A stretch of DNA of 64,000 nucleotides from Rhizobium viscosum (lineage in GTDB: Bacteria > Pseudomonadota > Alphaproteobacteria > Rhizobiales > Rhizobiaceae), in NCBI RefSeq assembly GCF_014873945.1, contig NZ_JADBEC010000003.1:248001-312000 (forward strand), in the 5' to 3' direction. Below are positions 24,722 through 32,519 of this stretch, piece by piece. A program made the position numbers and the translations under genes. Every line of letters begins with the position of its first letter. The first letter of the stretch is position 1. The notes beneath the pieces are model-generated. The model saw only the letters and a list, made by a program, of their open reading frames with translations, had not been told where the DNA came from and did no database searches.

Positions 24722-26956
24722 TCATTCCGCAGCGACAAGCTCGCCGCTGTTATCCATGAAATCAGGGAACCACGATTCATGGGCATCGCGCAATTGCTGA
24801 ATCGGCAGCGCAATCAGATCGTCGATGACGAGGGCATCGCCCTTGATAGTGCCGAGGCGGCGGAAGGGCACGCCGGCGCCTTCTGCATTGGCGCAGACGA
24901 AATCGGCGACGTCATCAGGAACCGTCAGCACGTAACGCGCCTGATCCTCACCGAAGAGCAGGGCATGCGCAGCACCCTTGCCTTCGCTGAGATCGATCTT
25001 GAGGCCCTTGCCTGATGCCATCGCCATTTCGGCAAGCGCCAGCACGAGGCCGCCGGAGGAAATGTCGTGGCAGGCGGTCGCCTGGCCGTTGCGGATGACC
25101 GAGCGGACGAAATCGCCGTTGCGGCGCTCTGCGAAGAGATCGACCTGCGGAGCCGGACCTTCGGTGCTGCCGACGATGTCGCGCAGATAGACGGACTGGC
25201 CGAGATGGCTGCCATCAGCGCCGATGAGCAGGACCTTGTCGCCGTCTGCAGCGCCGCCGATGCGAGCCATCTTGCGCCAGTCGGGCATCAGGCCGACGCC
25301 GGCAATGGTGGGGGTCGGCAGGATCGCGACGCCGTTGGTCTCGTTATAGAGCGAGACGTTGCCGGAGACGATCGGGAAGTCCAGCGCGCGGCAGGCTTCG
25401 CCGATACCCTTCACGGCGCCGACGAACTGGCCCATGATCTCGGGTTTTTCCGGGTTGCCGAAATTGAGGTTGTCGGTCGCAGCCAGCGGCTCGGCGCCGG
25501 TCGCGGTAATGTTGCGCCAGCATTCGGCAACCGCCTGCTTGCCGCCTTCGAAAGGATCGGCCTCGACGTAACGCGGGGTGACGTCGGAGGAGAAGGCGAG
25601 CGCCTTCAGCGGATGGCCCTCGACGCGCACGACCCCGGCGTCACCGCCTGGGAGCTGCAGGGAATTGCCCTGGATCAGCGTGTCATACTGTTCGTAGACC
25701 CAGCGGCGGCTGGACTGGTTGGCGGAACCGACGAGTTGCAGCAGCGCTTCGTTGTAATCCTTGGGCGCGGCAACGAGATTGGCGGGCAGGGGAGCGCGCT
25801 TGTCGGATTCGCGCCAGGGACGGTCATATTCCGGAGCCTGGTCGCCAAGATCCTTGATCGGCAGGTTTGCGACTTCCTCGCCCTGATGCATGACGCGGAA
25901 GCGCAGATCATCGGTGGTCTTGCCGACAACAGCGAAATCGAGGCCCCACTTGACGAAGATCGCCTTGGCTTCCTCTTCCTTCTCCGGCTGCAGCACCATG
26001 AGCATGCGCTCCTGGCTTTCCGACAGCATCATCTCGTAGGCGCTCATCCGCTCTTCGCGCACCGGCACCTTGTCGAGTTCGAGCAGGATGCCGAGATCGC
26101 CCTTGGCGCCCATTTCGACGGCCGAGCAGGTGAGGCCGGCTGCACCCATGTCCTGGATGGCGATGACGGCGCCGGTCTTCATCAGTTCGAGGCAGGCTTC
26201 GAGCAGGCACTTTTCGGTAAAGGGATCGCCGACCTGAACAGTCGGGCGCTTCTCTTCGATCGACTCGTCGAATTCGGCCGAAGCCATGGTGGCGCCGCCG
26301 ACACCGTCGCGGCCGGTCTTTGCGCCGAGATAGACGACAGGCAGGCCGACGCCCTTGGCTTCCGACAGGAAGATGGCGTTGGACTTGGCAAGGCCGGCGG
26401 CAAAGGCGTTGACGAGGATGTTGCCGTTATAACGGGCGTCGAATTCCACTTCACCGCCGACCGTCGGAACGCCGAAGGAATTGCCATAGCCGCCGACACC
26501 TGCAACGACGCCGGCAACCAGATGGCGGGTCTTCGGATGATCCGGTTCGCCGAAGCGCAGCGCGTTCATGGCAGCGATCGGGCGCGCGCCCATGGTGAAG
26601 ACGTCGCGCAAGATGCCGCCAACACCGGTCGCAGCCCCCTGATAGGGCTCGATATAGGAGGGGTGGTTATGGCTCTCCATCTTGAAGACGACACAATCGC
26701 CGTCATCGATATCGACCACGCCGGCATTTTCGCCCGGGCCCTGAATGACGCGCGGACCCTTGGTCGGCAGCGTGCGCAGCCACTTCTTGGAGGATTTGTA
26801 GGAGCAGTGCTCGTTCCACATGGCCGAGAAGATACCGAGCTCGGTAAAGCTCGGTTCGCGGCCGATCAGATCCAGAATGCGCTGGTATTCATCCGGCTTG
26901 AGGCCGTGTGAAGCGATGAGTTCCGGCGTGATCTGGATAGTGTTGGGAATGGTCAT
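24722..26956 (-). CDS. purL: Phosphoribosylformylglycinamidine synthase subunit PurL
   Basis: A 744-residue small-type PurL, the ATP-using subunit that forms FGAM from FGAR with ammonia from PurQ. The segments WNEHCSYKSSKKWLRTLPT, FKMESHNHPSYIEPYQGAATGVGGILRD and the second-half SGNVSLYNETNG are diagnostic. Length is normal for the three-component PurS/Q/L type. purS and purQ lie about 3 kb upstream on the same strand, separated by a MocR-PagL insertion. bolA follows 19 bases later. Confidence 0.97.
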   Translation of the reverse strand: MTIPNTIQITPELIASHGLKPDEYQRILDLIGREPSFTELGIFSAMWNEHCSYKSSKKWLRTLPTKGPRVIQGPGENAGVVDIDDGDCVVFKMESHNHPSYIEPYQGAATGVGGILRDVFTMGARPIAAMNALRFGEPDHPKTRHLVAGVVAGVGGYGNSFGVPTVGGEVEFDARYNGNILVNAFAAGLAKSNAIFLSEAKGVGLPVVYLGAKTGRDGVGGATMASAEFDESIEEKRPTVQVGDPFTEKCLLEACLELMKTGAVIAIQDMGAAGLTCSAVEMGAKGDLGILLELDKVPVREERMSAYEMMLSESQERMLMVLQPEKEEEAKAIFVKWGLDFAVVGKTTDDLRFRVMHQGEEVANLPIKDLGDQAPEYDRPWRESDKRAPLPANLVAAPKDYNEALLQLVGSANQSSRRWVYEQYDTLIQGNSLQLPGGDAGVVRVEGHPLKALAFSSDVTPRYVEADPFEGGKQAVAECWRNITATGAEPLAATDNLNFGNPEKPEIMGQFVGAVKGIGEACRALDFPIVSGNVSLYNETNGVAILPTPTIAGVGLMPDWRKMARIGGAADGDKVLLIGADGSHLGQSVYLRDIVGSTEGPAPQVDLFAERRNGDFVRSVIRNGQATACHDISSGGLVLALAEMAMASGKGLKIDLSEGKGAAHALLFGEDQARYVLTVPDDVADFVCANAEGAGVPFRRLGTIKGDALVIDDLIALPIQQLRDAHESWFPDFMDNSGELVAAE

Positions 26957-27026
26957 GAGCTCTCGAAAGTCCCTGCCTAGCGCGTTTTGCCGTGTCTTTA
27001 GCCTATGTAAGAACTATGCGCGATAG

Positions 27027-27058
27027 GAAAATGCCTGCCGTCAACAGAGGGCAGGCAT
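27027..27058 (-). terminator. Terminator after the PagL-like gene
   Basis: ATGCCTGCC (27031-27039) pairs perfectly with GGCAGGCAT (27050-27058). On the minus strand it is followed by TTTTCC. It lies between the end of the PagL-like gene and purL. Confidence 0.8.
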
Positions 27059-27099
27059 CATAAGCTTTTTACAATAGCGGTGTGAGAGGCAAAGCCCCG

Positions 27100-27681
27100 T
27101 CAGAATTTATAGCCGACCATCAGCCCGGCGCGGGTCATGCCGTCGTTCGGGGCGTCGCAAAGGTTGGCATTCGAGGAATGGGCGAGCTGCGCTATGACAT
27201 TCCAGTTGCTGTTGAAGCGATAGCCCGCGCCGAGATATTCGTGGAACAGCACACGACAGCCGAGGTCGGGATGATCGTCGTCATCGCGAAGCTCGCCGGT
27301 GTGGATGACGCCGCCGAAACCGGCTTCAGCGAAGATCCTGTCGCTGAGGTCGACCGTCCAGGTAAAACCGGCGAAGAACTGTGTGGCTTCACCCGCCGTG
27401 CCGATCGAAGTGCCGACATGGACGCGCGGATGCATCAGCTGCTGCTTCCAATCGGTTGCCTGCTCAAAACCGAAGGGATCGAAAAGGGCCGTTATTTCGG
27501 GAAAAACGCCATCTTCATGCGAATGGCCGCCCTGGACGGAAGCGGATGCGCCGAAGCGCAATTCGTCGAAAATCTTGTCTCCTGCTTGTGCCGAGGATGA
27601 TATTCCCAAGCAGCTGACAAATGCTGCTACCGACGCGATACTCGACATGCGCAGCAGGAGTAAACGGAAATCGGATTTCAT
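27100..27681 (-). CDS. PagL-like lipid A 3-O-deacylase family outer-membrane protein
   Basis: A 193-residue secreted protein. The signal peptide ends near SSAQA (about residue 31), followed by alternating beta-barrel-like strands and a C-terminal aromatic YKF, as expected for an outer-membrane barrel. The AHSSNA motif at residues 167-172 supplies the catalytic His168 and Ser170 of the PagL family. The PNDG segment that follows aligns with the usual PNDGIE, but the glutamate position is Met182. Function as a lipid A deacylase is therefore uncertain. The ATG at 27681 is chosen for the signal peptide. Confidence 0.75.
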   Translation of the reverse strand: MKSDFRLLLLRMSSIASVAAFVSCLGISSSAQAGDKIFDELRFGASASVQGGHSHEDGVFPEITALFDPFGFEQATDWKQQLMHPRVHVGTSIGTAGEATQFFAGFTWTVDLSDRIFAEAGFGGVIHTGELRDDDDHPDLGCRVLFHEYLGAGYRFNSNWNVIAQLAHSSNANLCDAPNDGMTRAGLMVGYKF

Positions 27682-27806
27682 CTGCTGTCCCTTGATTCCC
27701 GCCCGACCAGCGGAGTGGGCAAGAGGTAACATGCAGGTCTCAACGGTAAAGCGCTTGCGGTTCGATTACGGCCTTTTCCACCATCCTGACACTATTTTGC
27801 AACAGT

Positions 27807-29225
27807 TCAGATTTCCCCATCATAGGCAGAGCCGCCGTTTTCCAGAAGTCTTTTCAAGATCATAAGCCCCGACACCATCTCACCTCTATCCTTTGGCGAG
27901 GAGATGCCGATGCGCACTCGATGGTAGACTTTCTCGCCGCGGGCCGCCTTGAACTCATCCTCGTCGTCCACGAGCACACCATCCCTGTAGGCGGCATTCT
28001 TGAAGGTGCCCGACATCCAGGGTTCCGGCAGTTTCAACCACAGGAAGGGCGCGTGCAGGTGGGATTCGAACTCGAAGCCATGCAACTGCTCTCGAGCGAG
28101 CCTGACACGGGCTGACAGCTCGGCAACGCTTGTATTGCGGATCTCGTGCGCCTTGCCGCTCTGAACAAGTCGCGCGCATGTTTCGGCCAGAATGAAGGGC
28201 AGGCCACCGGTGACCATCTTATGCGTGACCTTGATACGCTGGGCGAAATGCGGCGGGCAGGCGACCCAGCCGCCACGCACGCCGGCGGCAACCGATTTCG
28301 ACAGGCCGTTGACCAGGAAGGTGCGATCGGGCGCGATTGCGGCAAGCAGCGGCGTAGCGTCATTGGCCATGCCGCCATAGAGATCGTCCTCGATGATCCA
28401 CACACCGTGCCGTCTCGCGATGTCGGCAATGGCGACACGCCGCTCATAGGGCATGATGGCGAGGGTGGGATTGTGGACCGTCGGCATCAGAAAGATCAGC
28501 TTCGGATGCTGCTGCTGGCAAAGCCGCTCGAAATCCTCGGGAATGACGCCATTCTCATCCGACTCGACCGACAGCGTGCGCCGGCCGAGCAGGCGGACGC
28601 TGCGGCTGACCTGCGTATAGGTGAGGTTTTCGAAGACGATCTTGTCACCGGGTGCAGACACGGCAGCGATGACGGCAATTGCCGCCGCATGCGCGCCGAG
28701 CGTCGGAACAATGTTTTCGACCTCCGGCGACCAGTCGTTGCGCGCCAGCCAAAGACGGCCGGCTTCGAACCAGTTTCGAGGAAAGCTGCGTGAATAGGAG
28801 GAGATTTCCGCGAGATGCTGCTCGCCGATCTCGGCCATGATGCCGGCGATGACCTTGCCCTGACCAAGATCAGGGGCGGCGGTCGTGTCAAAGCGAAGCT
28901 TGTTCGCCGGGGCCTCCGCAATGCGCGTGCCGCTCAGCGAAAGAGTGACGGGGTCTACCTGTTCGCTGGGCGGCGTGTCTGCGCGATCGAGCACATAGGT
29001 GCCTCGACCGACTTCGCCGGCGACGAGACCGCGCTCATGAACCAGCGCATAGGCGCGGCCGATTGTTCCGATTGTCACCCCGATGTCATAGGCGAGATTT
29101 CGCTGCGGCGGCAGCTTGGATCCAGCCGGCAAGGCGCCGGAAGAAATGGCGGATTCGATATTGTCCGCAAGCCGCATATAGACTGGGCCGGAGCCCTGCG
29201 AGAGATCTGGGAGCCAATTTGTCAT
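27807..29225 (-). CDS. MocR-type GntR regulator with aminotransferase domain
   Basis: A 472-residue regulator. An N-terminal GntR winged helix (residues about 10-80; LADNIESAISSGALPAGSKLPPQRNLAYDIGVTIGTIGRAY) is fused to a class I aminotransferase fold (about 110-460), with the PLP-lysine segment LVNGLSKSVAAGVRGGW. MocR proteins sense PLP-bound amines and often control PLP or amino-acid metabolism. It is divergent from the DUF1127 gene. An 8-bp-arm inverted repeat sits immediately before its start codon, and no ribosome site is visible, so the transcript may be leaderless. Confidence 0.9.
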   Translation of the reverse strand: MTNWLPDLSQGSGPVYMRLADNIESAISSGALPAGSKLPPQRNLAYDIGVTIGTIGRAYALVHERGLVAGEVGRGTYVLDRADTPPSEQVDPVTLSLSGTRIAEAPANKLRFDTTAAPDLGQGKVIAGIMAEIGEQHLAEISSYSRSFPRNWFEAGRLWLARNDWSPEVENIVPTLGAHAAAIAVIAAVSAPGDKIVFENLTYTQVSRSVRLLGRRTLSVESDENGVIPEDFERLCQQQHPKLIFLMPTVHNPTLAIMPYERRVAIADIARRHGVWIIEDDLYGGMANDATPLLAAIAPDRTFLVNGLSKSVAAGVRGGWVACPPHFAQRIKVTHKMVTGGLPFILAETCARLVQSGKAHEIRNTSVAELSARVRLAREQLHGFEFESHLHAPFLWLKLPEPWMSGTFKNAAYRDGVLVDDEDEFKAARGEKVYHRVRIGISSPKDRGEMVSGLMILKRLLENGGSAYDGEI

Positions 29226-29226
29226 G

Positions 29227-29248
29227 GTGACAATGAATAGATTGTCAC
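29227..29248. promoter_or_regulatory. Inverted repeat at the mocR start (candidate MocR operator)
   Basis: GTGACAAT-N6-ATTGTCAC is a perfect inverted repeat ending one base before the mocR start codon. A third related half-site, GAGACAAT, occurs at 29269-29276 toward the DUF1127 gene. Position suits autorepression. Confidence 0.65.
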
Positions 29249-29305
29249 CCTCATCCTGTCAAGATTATGAGACAATCACACGAGCGGAAACAACAGGAGC
29301 CAAGG

Positions 29306-29560
29306 ATGTCCGTTGTACCTCAAATAAAGAGCGACATTGTATCGATTGTCTCTATCGATAGCCCGCACGAAATTGTCCTCCCGAGGCGGGCGCCGGCCAC
29401 GGGTCAGCTCGGGCTCCTGTGGGCAGCCTTCCTTCTGTGGCAACAGAAACGGGAGGGACGCCTGGCGTTGCGCGGACTGACAGCGGATCAGCTCAAGGAT
29501 ATCGGCCTGTCGCGGTCCGATGCCGCACGCGAAGTCAGCAAGTCGTTTTTCTGGGATTAG
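29306..29560 (+). CDS. DUF1127 small protein
   Basis: An 84-residue protein with the DUF1127 motif in its C-terminal half (REGRLALRGLTADQLKDIGLSRSDAAREVSKSFFWD). Alphaproteobacterial DUF1127 proteins are small arginine-rich proteins, some linked to RNA binding and phosphate or carbon metabolism. The ATG at 29306 follows a GGAGCCAAGG site; the longer frame from 29267 lacks one. It is divergent from mocR and shares the region holding the inverted repeat, so MocR may control it. Confidence 0.8.
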   Translation: MSVVPQIKSDIVSIVSIDSPHEIVLPRRAPATGQLGLLWAAFLLWQQKREGRLALRGLTADQLKDIGLSRSDAAREVSKSFFWD

Positions 29561-29568
29561 GCCAAAGC

Positions 29569-29973
29569 TTAGCTGCAGGCGCGATTGCCACCCGACCAGC
29601 GGGTGACATCGGCGGCGATGCGGCCGGCGACCGGCTCGGACATCATCGGCCCGAAGGCCTGCATCTTGGCCGGATTGCCTTCGGCCTGCACGACGAGCAG
29701 CGGCCGGCTTTCCGGGCTACCCTTGTGCACCACGAGAATGCGCGGACGACCGGAGAAGGAATTGAGTTCCGGGGCCAGCTTGTAGGCGGCGAATGCTGCA
29801 TCGCCCGATTTGAACCAACAGCTATTGGCGCCGAGAGCCACGCGCTCCATCGTCGAAAGCGCGCTACGATCCGGCCCCTTTGCAGGCGTCGGGGACTGGC
29901 AGGCAGCAACGAGTGCGGCAAGGCCGGCAAAAGCAGCAGCGTTAGCGATGGCTGCGAAATGGCGAGGGTGCAT
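29569..29973 (-). CDS. Hypothetical lipoprotein
   Basis: A 134-residue protein with a lipoprotein signal ending in the lipobox LVAAC (Cys25), so it is probably anchored in the membrane. Two further cysteines (SCWF and RACS) could pair in the periplasm. The mature domain contains LVVHKGSPESRPLLVVQAEG and no recognised family motif. It lies 23 bases after purQ on the same strand and may be transcribed with it. Confidence 0.7.
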   Translation of the reverse strand: MHPRHFAAIANAAAFAGLAALVAACQSPTPAKGPDRSALSTMERVALGANSCWFKSGDAAFAAYKLAPELNSFSGRPRILVVHKGSPESRPLLVVQAEGNPAKMQAFGPMMSEPVAGRIAADVTRWSGGNRACS

Positions 29974-29996
29974 CTATCTTGCTCTTCGGCCGGAAA

Positions 29997-30668
29997 TCAG
30001 GCGGCGACGACGTCGAGTGCCGAAGCAAAGAGGCCGCGGCCATCCGAACCGCCGTGAGCGGCCTCGATCAGATTTTCCGGATGCGGCATCATGCCGAGAA
30101 CATTGCCCTTGGCGTTCATGATGCCGGCAATGTCATTGACCGAACCGTTCGGGTTGGTGCCTTCGGCATAGCGGAAGACGACCTGGCCGTTGCCTTCGAT
30201 GGCAGCGAGCGTTTCCGTGTCGGCAAAATAGTTGCCGTCGTGATGGGCGACCGGGCAGCGGATGATCTGACCCTTTTCATAGGCGCGGGAGAAATCCGTC
30301 TCGGCGTTGACGACTTCGAGCTTGATCTCGCGGCAGACGAATTTCAGCGAGGCGTTGCGCATCAGCGCGCCCGGCAGCAGGCCAGCCTCGACGAGGATCT
30401 GGAAGCCGTTGCAGACACCCAGCACCTTCACGCCCTCATTGGCCTTCTCGATGATCGCCTGCATGACCGGCATGCGAGCAGCGATCGCTCCGCAGCGCAA
30501 GTAATCGCCATAGGAGAAGCCGCCGGGAATGACGATCAGGTCGACATCAGGGATTTCCGTCTCCGTCTGCCAGATCGTCACCGGCTTGTGACCGGAGATC
30601 TTGGTGAGAGCGGCGATCATGTCGCGATCGCGATTGAGGCCCGGAAGTTGAACGACGGCTGATTTCAT
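29997..30668 (-). CDS. purQ: Phosphoribosylformylglycinamidine synthase glutaminase subunit PurQ
   Basis: A 223-residue class I glutamine amidotransferase. The nucleophile is in VLGVCNGFQIL and the late His-Glu pair is in MMPHPENL; the N-terminus MKSAVVQLPGLNRDRDM is typical. It supplies ammonia to PurL. The ATG overlaps the stop of the upstream kptA gene by 4 bases (ATGA), so translation is coupled. The longer upstream frame is rejected because it lies inside kptA. Confidence 0.96.
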   Translation of the reverse strand: MKSAVVQLPGLNRDRDMIAALTKISGHKPVTIWQTETEIPDVDLIVIPGGFSYGDYLRCGAIAARMPVMQAIIEKANEGVKVLGVCNGFQILVEAGLLPGALMRNASLKFVCREIKLEVVNAETDFSRAYEKGQIIRCPVAHHDGNYFADTETLAAIEGNGQVVFRYAEGTNPNGSVNDIAGIMNAKGNVLGMMPHPENLIEAAHGGSDGRGLFASALDVVAA

Positions 30669-31219
30669 AGGGTCCCCGCGTCTGGCGAAAGATATTGAAC
30701 TGGAACGCTTTCGGCGAGCCATACTCCATTGTCCGAGACAAAGAAAGAATGCCCCTCTGAAAACATGCGGGCTGCGTCTATACGCAGGATGATAGTGTCG
30801 CCCTTGCGGCGCGTGGCGACGATCTTGGCGGTTTCCACATCACCAGATAGATGAACGTGGTGCCGCTCCATCTTTTTCAGACCTTCACGCTCGATCAGCG
30901 GCCAATTCGCCAGTGACGTGCCGTGAAAGAGAATTGCCGGCGGCTCGACTGCCTTCAACGCCAGATCGATTTCGACACTGTGGCCCTGGTTGGCGCGAAT
31001 TCTGTTATCGACAAGCGCAAAGCGCTTCTTCGGACTGTTCTCGATGATCCCGACAATATCGGCGCGAGTGACGTCGAATTTCGATGTCACCGCCTTTTCG
31101 AAATCATCGAAGGATACCCAGCCCTCAGCATCAAGCGTCAGGCCTGCGGCGTCAGGCGCATGGCGCAAAACATAGCTCATGAATTTCGAGACTTCCGTCT
31201 CCAGCTTTGCTTCCACCAT
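30665..31219 (-). CDS. kptA: RNA 2'-phosphotransferase, Tpt1/KptA family
   Basis: A 184-residue enzyme that removes a 2'-phosphate from RNA by transferring it to NAD+ (giving ADP-ribose 1'',2''-cyclic phosphate). In eukaryotes this finishes tRNA splicing; the role in bacteria is unsettled. Conserved parts are SYVLRHAP (R19-H20), RANQGHS (residues 75-81), LFHGT (98-102) and HVHLS (121-125). It sits between purS and purQ and overlaps purQ by 4 bases. No damage is seen. Confidence 0.92.
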   Translation of the reverse strand: MVEAKLETEVSKFMSYVLRHAPDAAGLTLDAEGWVSFDDFEKAVTSKFDVTRADIVGIIENSPKKRFALVDNRIRANQGHSVEIDLALKAVEPPAILFHGTSLANWPLIEREGLKKMERHHVHLSGDVETAKIVATRRKGDTIILRIDAARMFSEGHSFFVSDNGVWLAESVPVQYLSPDAGTL

Positions 31220-31264
31220 GACGCCTTGTCCTCAAGGCCCGCCTAAGGGGCAGGCCCGTGATCG

Positions 31265-31507
31265 TCAGTCGATCGCGATCGCGTAGTTCTCGATGACCGT
31301 GTTGGCCAGCAGCTTATCGCACATGGCCTTGAGGTCCGCTTCGGCCTTGGCCTTGTCGGTGCCTTCGAGCTCCACGTCGAAGACCTTGCCCTGGCGGACA
31401 TGGCCGACGCCGCCGAAGCCGAGGGCGCCGAGCGCGCCTTCGATGGCCTTGCCCTGAGGATCGAGAACGCCGTTTTTCAGCGTGACGGTGACGCGAGCCT
31501 TGATCAC
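31265..31507 (-). CDS. purS: Phosphoribosylformylglycinamidine synthase subunit PurS
   Basis: An 80-residue small subunit that assembles PurL and PurQ. The sequence IKARVTVTLKNGVLDPQGKAIEGALGALGF is diagnostic. The start is GTG at 31507, with AGGGAAAA a few bases upstream; the longer upstream frame lies in the purC region. It follows purC by 16 bases on the same strand. Confidence 0.95.
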   Translation of the reverse strand: MIKARVTVTLKNGVLDPQGKAIEGALGALGFGGVGHVRQGKVFDVELEGTDKAKAEADLKAMCDKLLANTVIENYAIAID

Positions 31508-31523
31508 TTGTTTTTCCCTGCTT

Positions 31524-32288
31524 TTACTTGACCAAAACGGGGCCGGTGCCGCGCACGGGCTCGTTTTCATTGATGATGCCGAGACGGCGCGCAACTTCGG
31601 AATAGGCTTCCAGCAGACCGCCCATATCGCGCCGGAAGAGGTCCTTGTCCATCTTCTTGTGGGTCTCTATGTCCCAGAGGCGGCAGCTGTCCGGCGAGAT
31701 CTCGTCGGCCAGGATGATGCGCATCATGTCGCCTTCGAAGAGGCGGCCGCATTCGATCTTGAAATCGACGAGCTGGATGCCGACACCGAGGAAGAGGCCG
31801 GTCATGAAGTCATTGACGCGGATGGCAAGCGCCATGATGTCGTCAAGCTCAGCCGGATTGGCCCAGCCGAAGGCTGTGATGTGCTCTTCGGAGACCATCG
31901 GATCTTCGAGCGCATCGGACTTGTAATAGAATTCGATGATCGAACGCGGCAGGACCACGCCTTCCTCGATGCCGAGGCGCTTGGCGAGAGAGCCGGCTGC
32001 GACGTTGCGCACGACGATCTCAAGCGGGATCATCTCCACTTCCTTGATCAGCTGCTCGCGCATGTTGAGCCGGCGGATGAAATGGGTGGGAATGCCGATC
32101 TTGTTCAGATGGCTGAAGATATATTCAGAAATACGGTTGTTGAGGACGCCCTTGCCATCAATGACTTCGTGTTTCTTCTTGTTGAAAGCGGTGGCATCGT
32201 CCTTGAAGAACTGGATCAGCGTGCCCGGTTCAGGCCCTTCATACAGAATCTTTGCCTTGCCCTCGTAGATACGGCGGCGACGGTTCAT
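31524..32288 (-). CDS. purC: Phosphoribosylaminoimidazole-succinocarboxamide synthase
   Basis: A 254-residue SAICAR synthetase. MNRRRRIYEGKAKILYEGPEPGTLIQFFKDDATAFN at the start, the RVNDFM and KIECGRLFEGDMMRIILADEISPDSCRLWD segments and normal length identify PurC. It heads the purC-purS-kptA-purQ cluster on the minus strand; 231 bases separate it from the upstream GGDEF-EAL gene, enough for a promoter. Confidence 0.97.
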   Translation of the reverse strand: MNRRRRIYEGKAKILYEGPEPGTLIQFFKDDATAFNKKKHEVIDGKGVLNNRISEYIFSHLNKIGIPTHFIRRLNMREQLIKEVEMIPLEIVVRNVAAGSLAKRLGIEEGVVLPRSIIEFYYKSDALEDPMVSEEHITAFGWANPAELDDIMALAIRVNDFMTGLFLGVGIQLVDFKIECGRLFEGDMMRIILADEISPDSCRLWDIETHKKMDKDLFRRDMGGLLEAYSEVARRLGIINENEPVRGTGPVLVK

Positions 32289-32519
32289 TGTGGTTATTCT
32301 CTAGTTGTTGGCGCCCTTGGGATGGCGCGCGTGGATCGATCTCGTGGCGTCCCCTTAAAGGAAAAGAGAGAGTTTCACAATCCGCCTGTCACTCCTTCCC
32401 CGGTTTCCGGCCTTGGGCGGGAAAACCGCAAAGAGAATCGAAATCTTGCCAAGTGGAGACTACCGCCTTTTTCTTTACGGTGGAATGAAGGCAAAATCTC
32501 GGAGGGGTTATACAGGTCT

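Noticed and set aside
25067..26911. A 614-residue plus-strand open frame opposite purL
   Set aside because: It is the shadow of purL, with no ribosome site or domain pattern.
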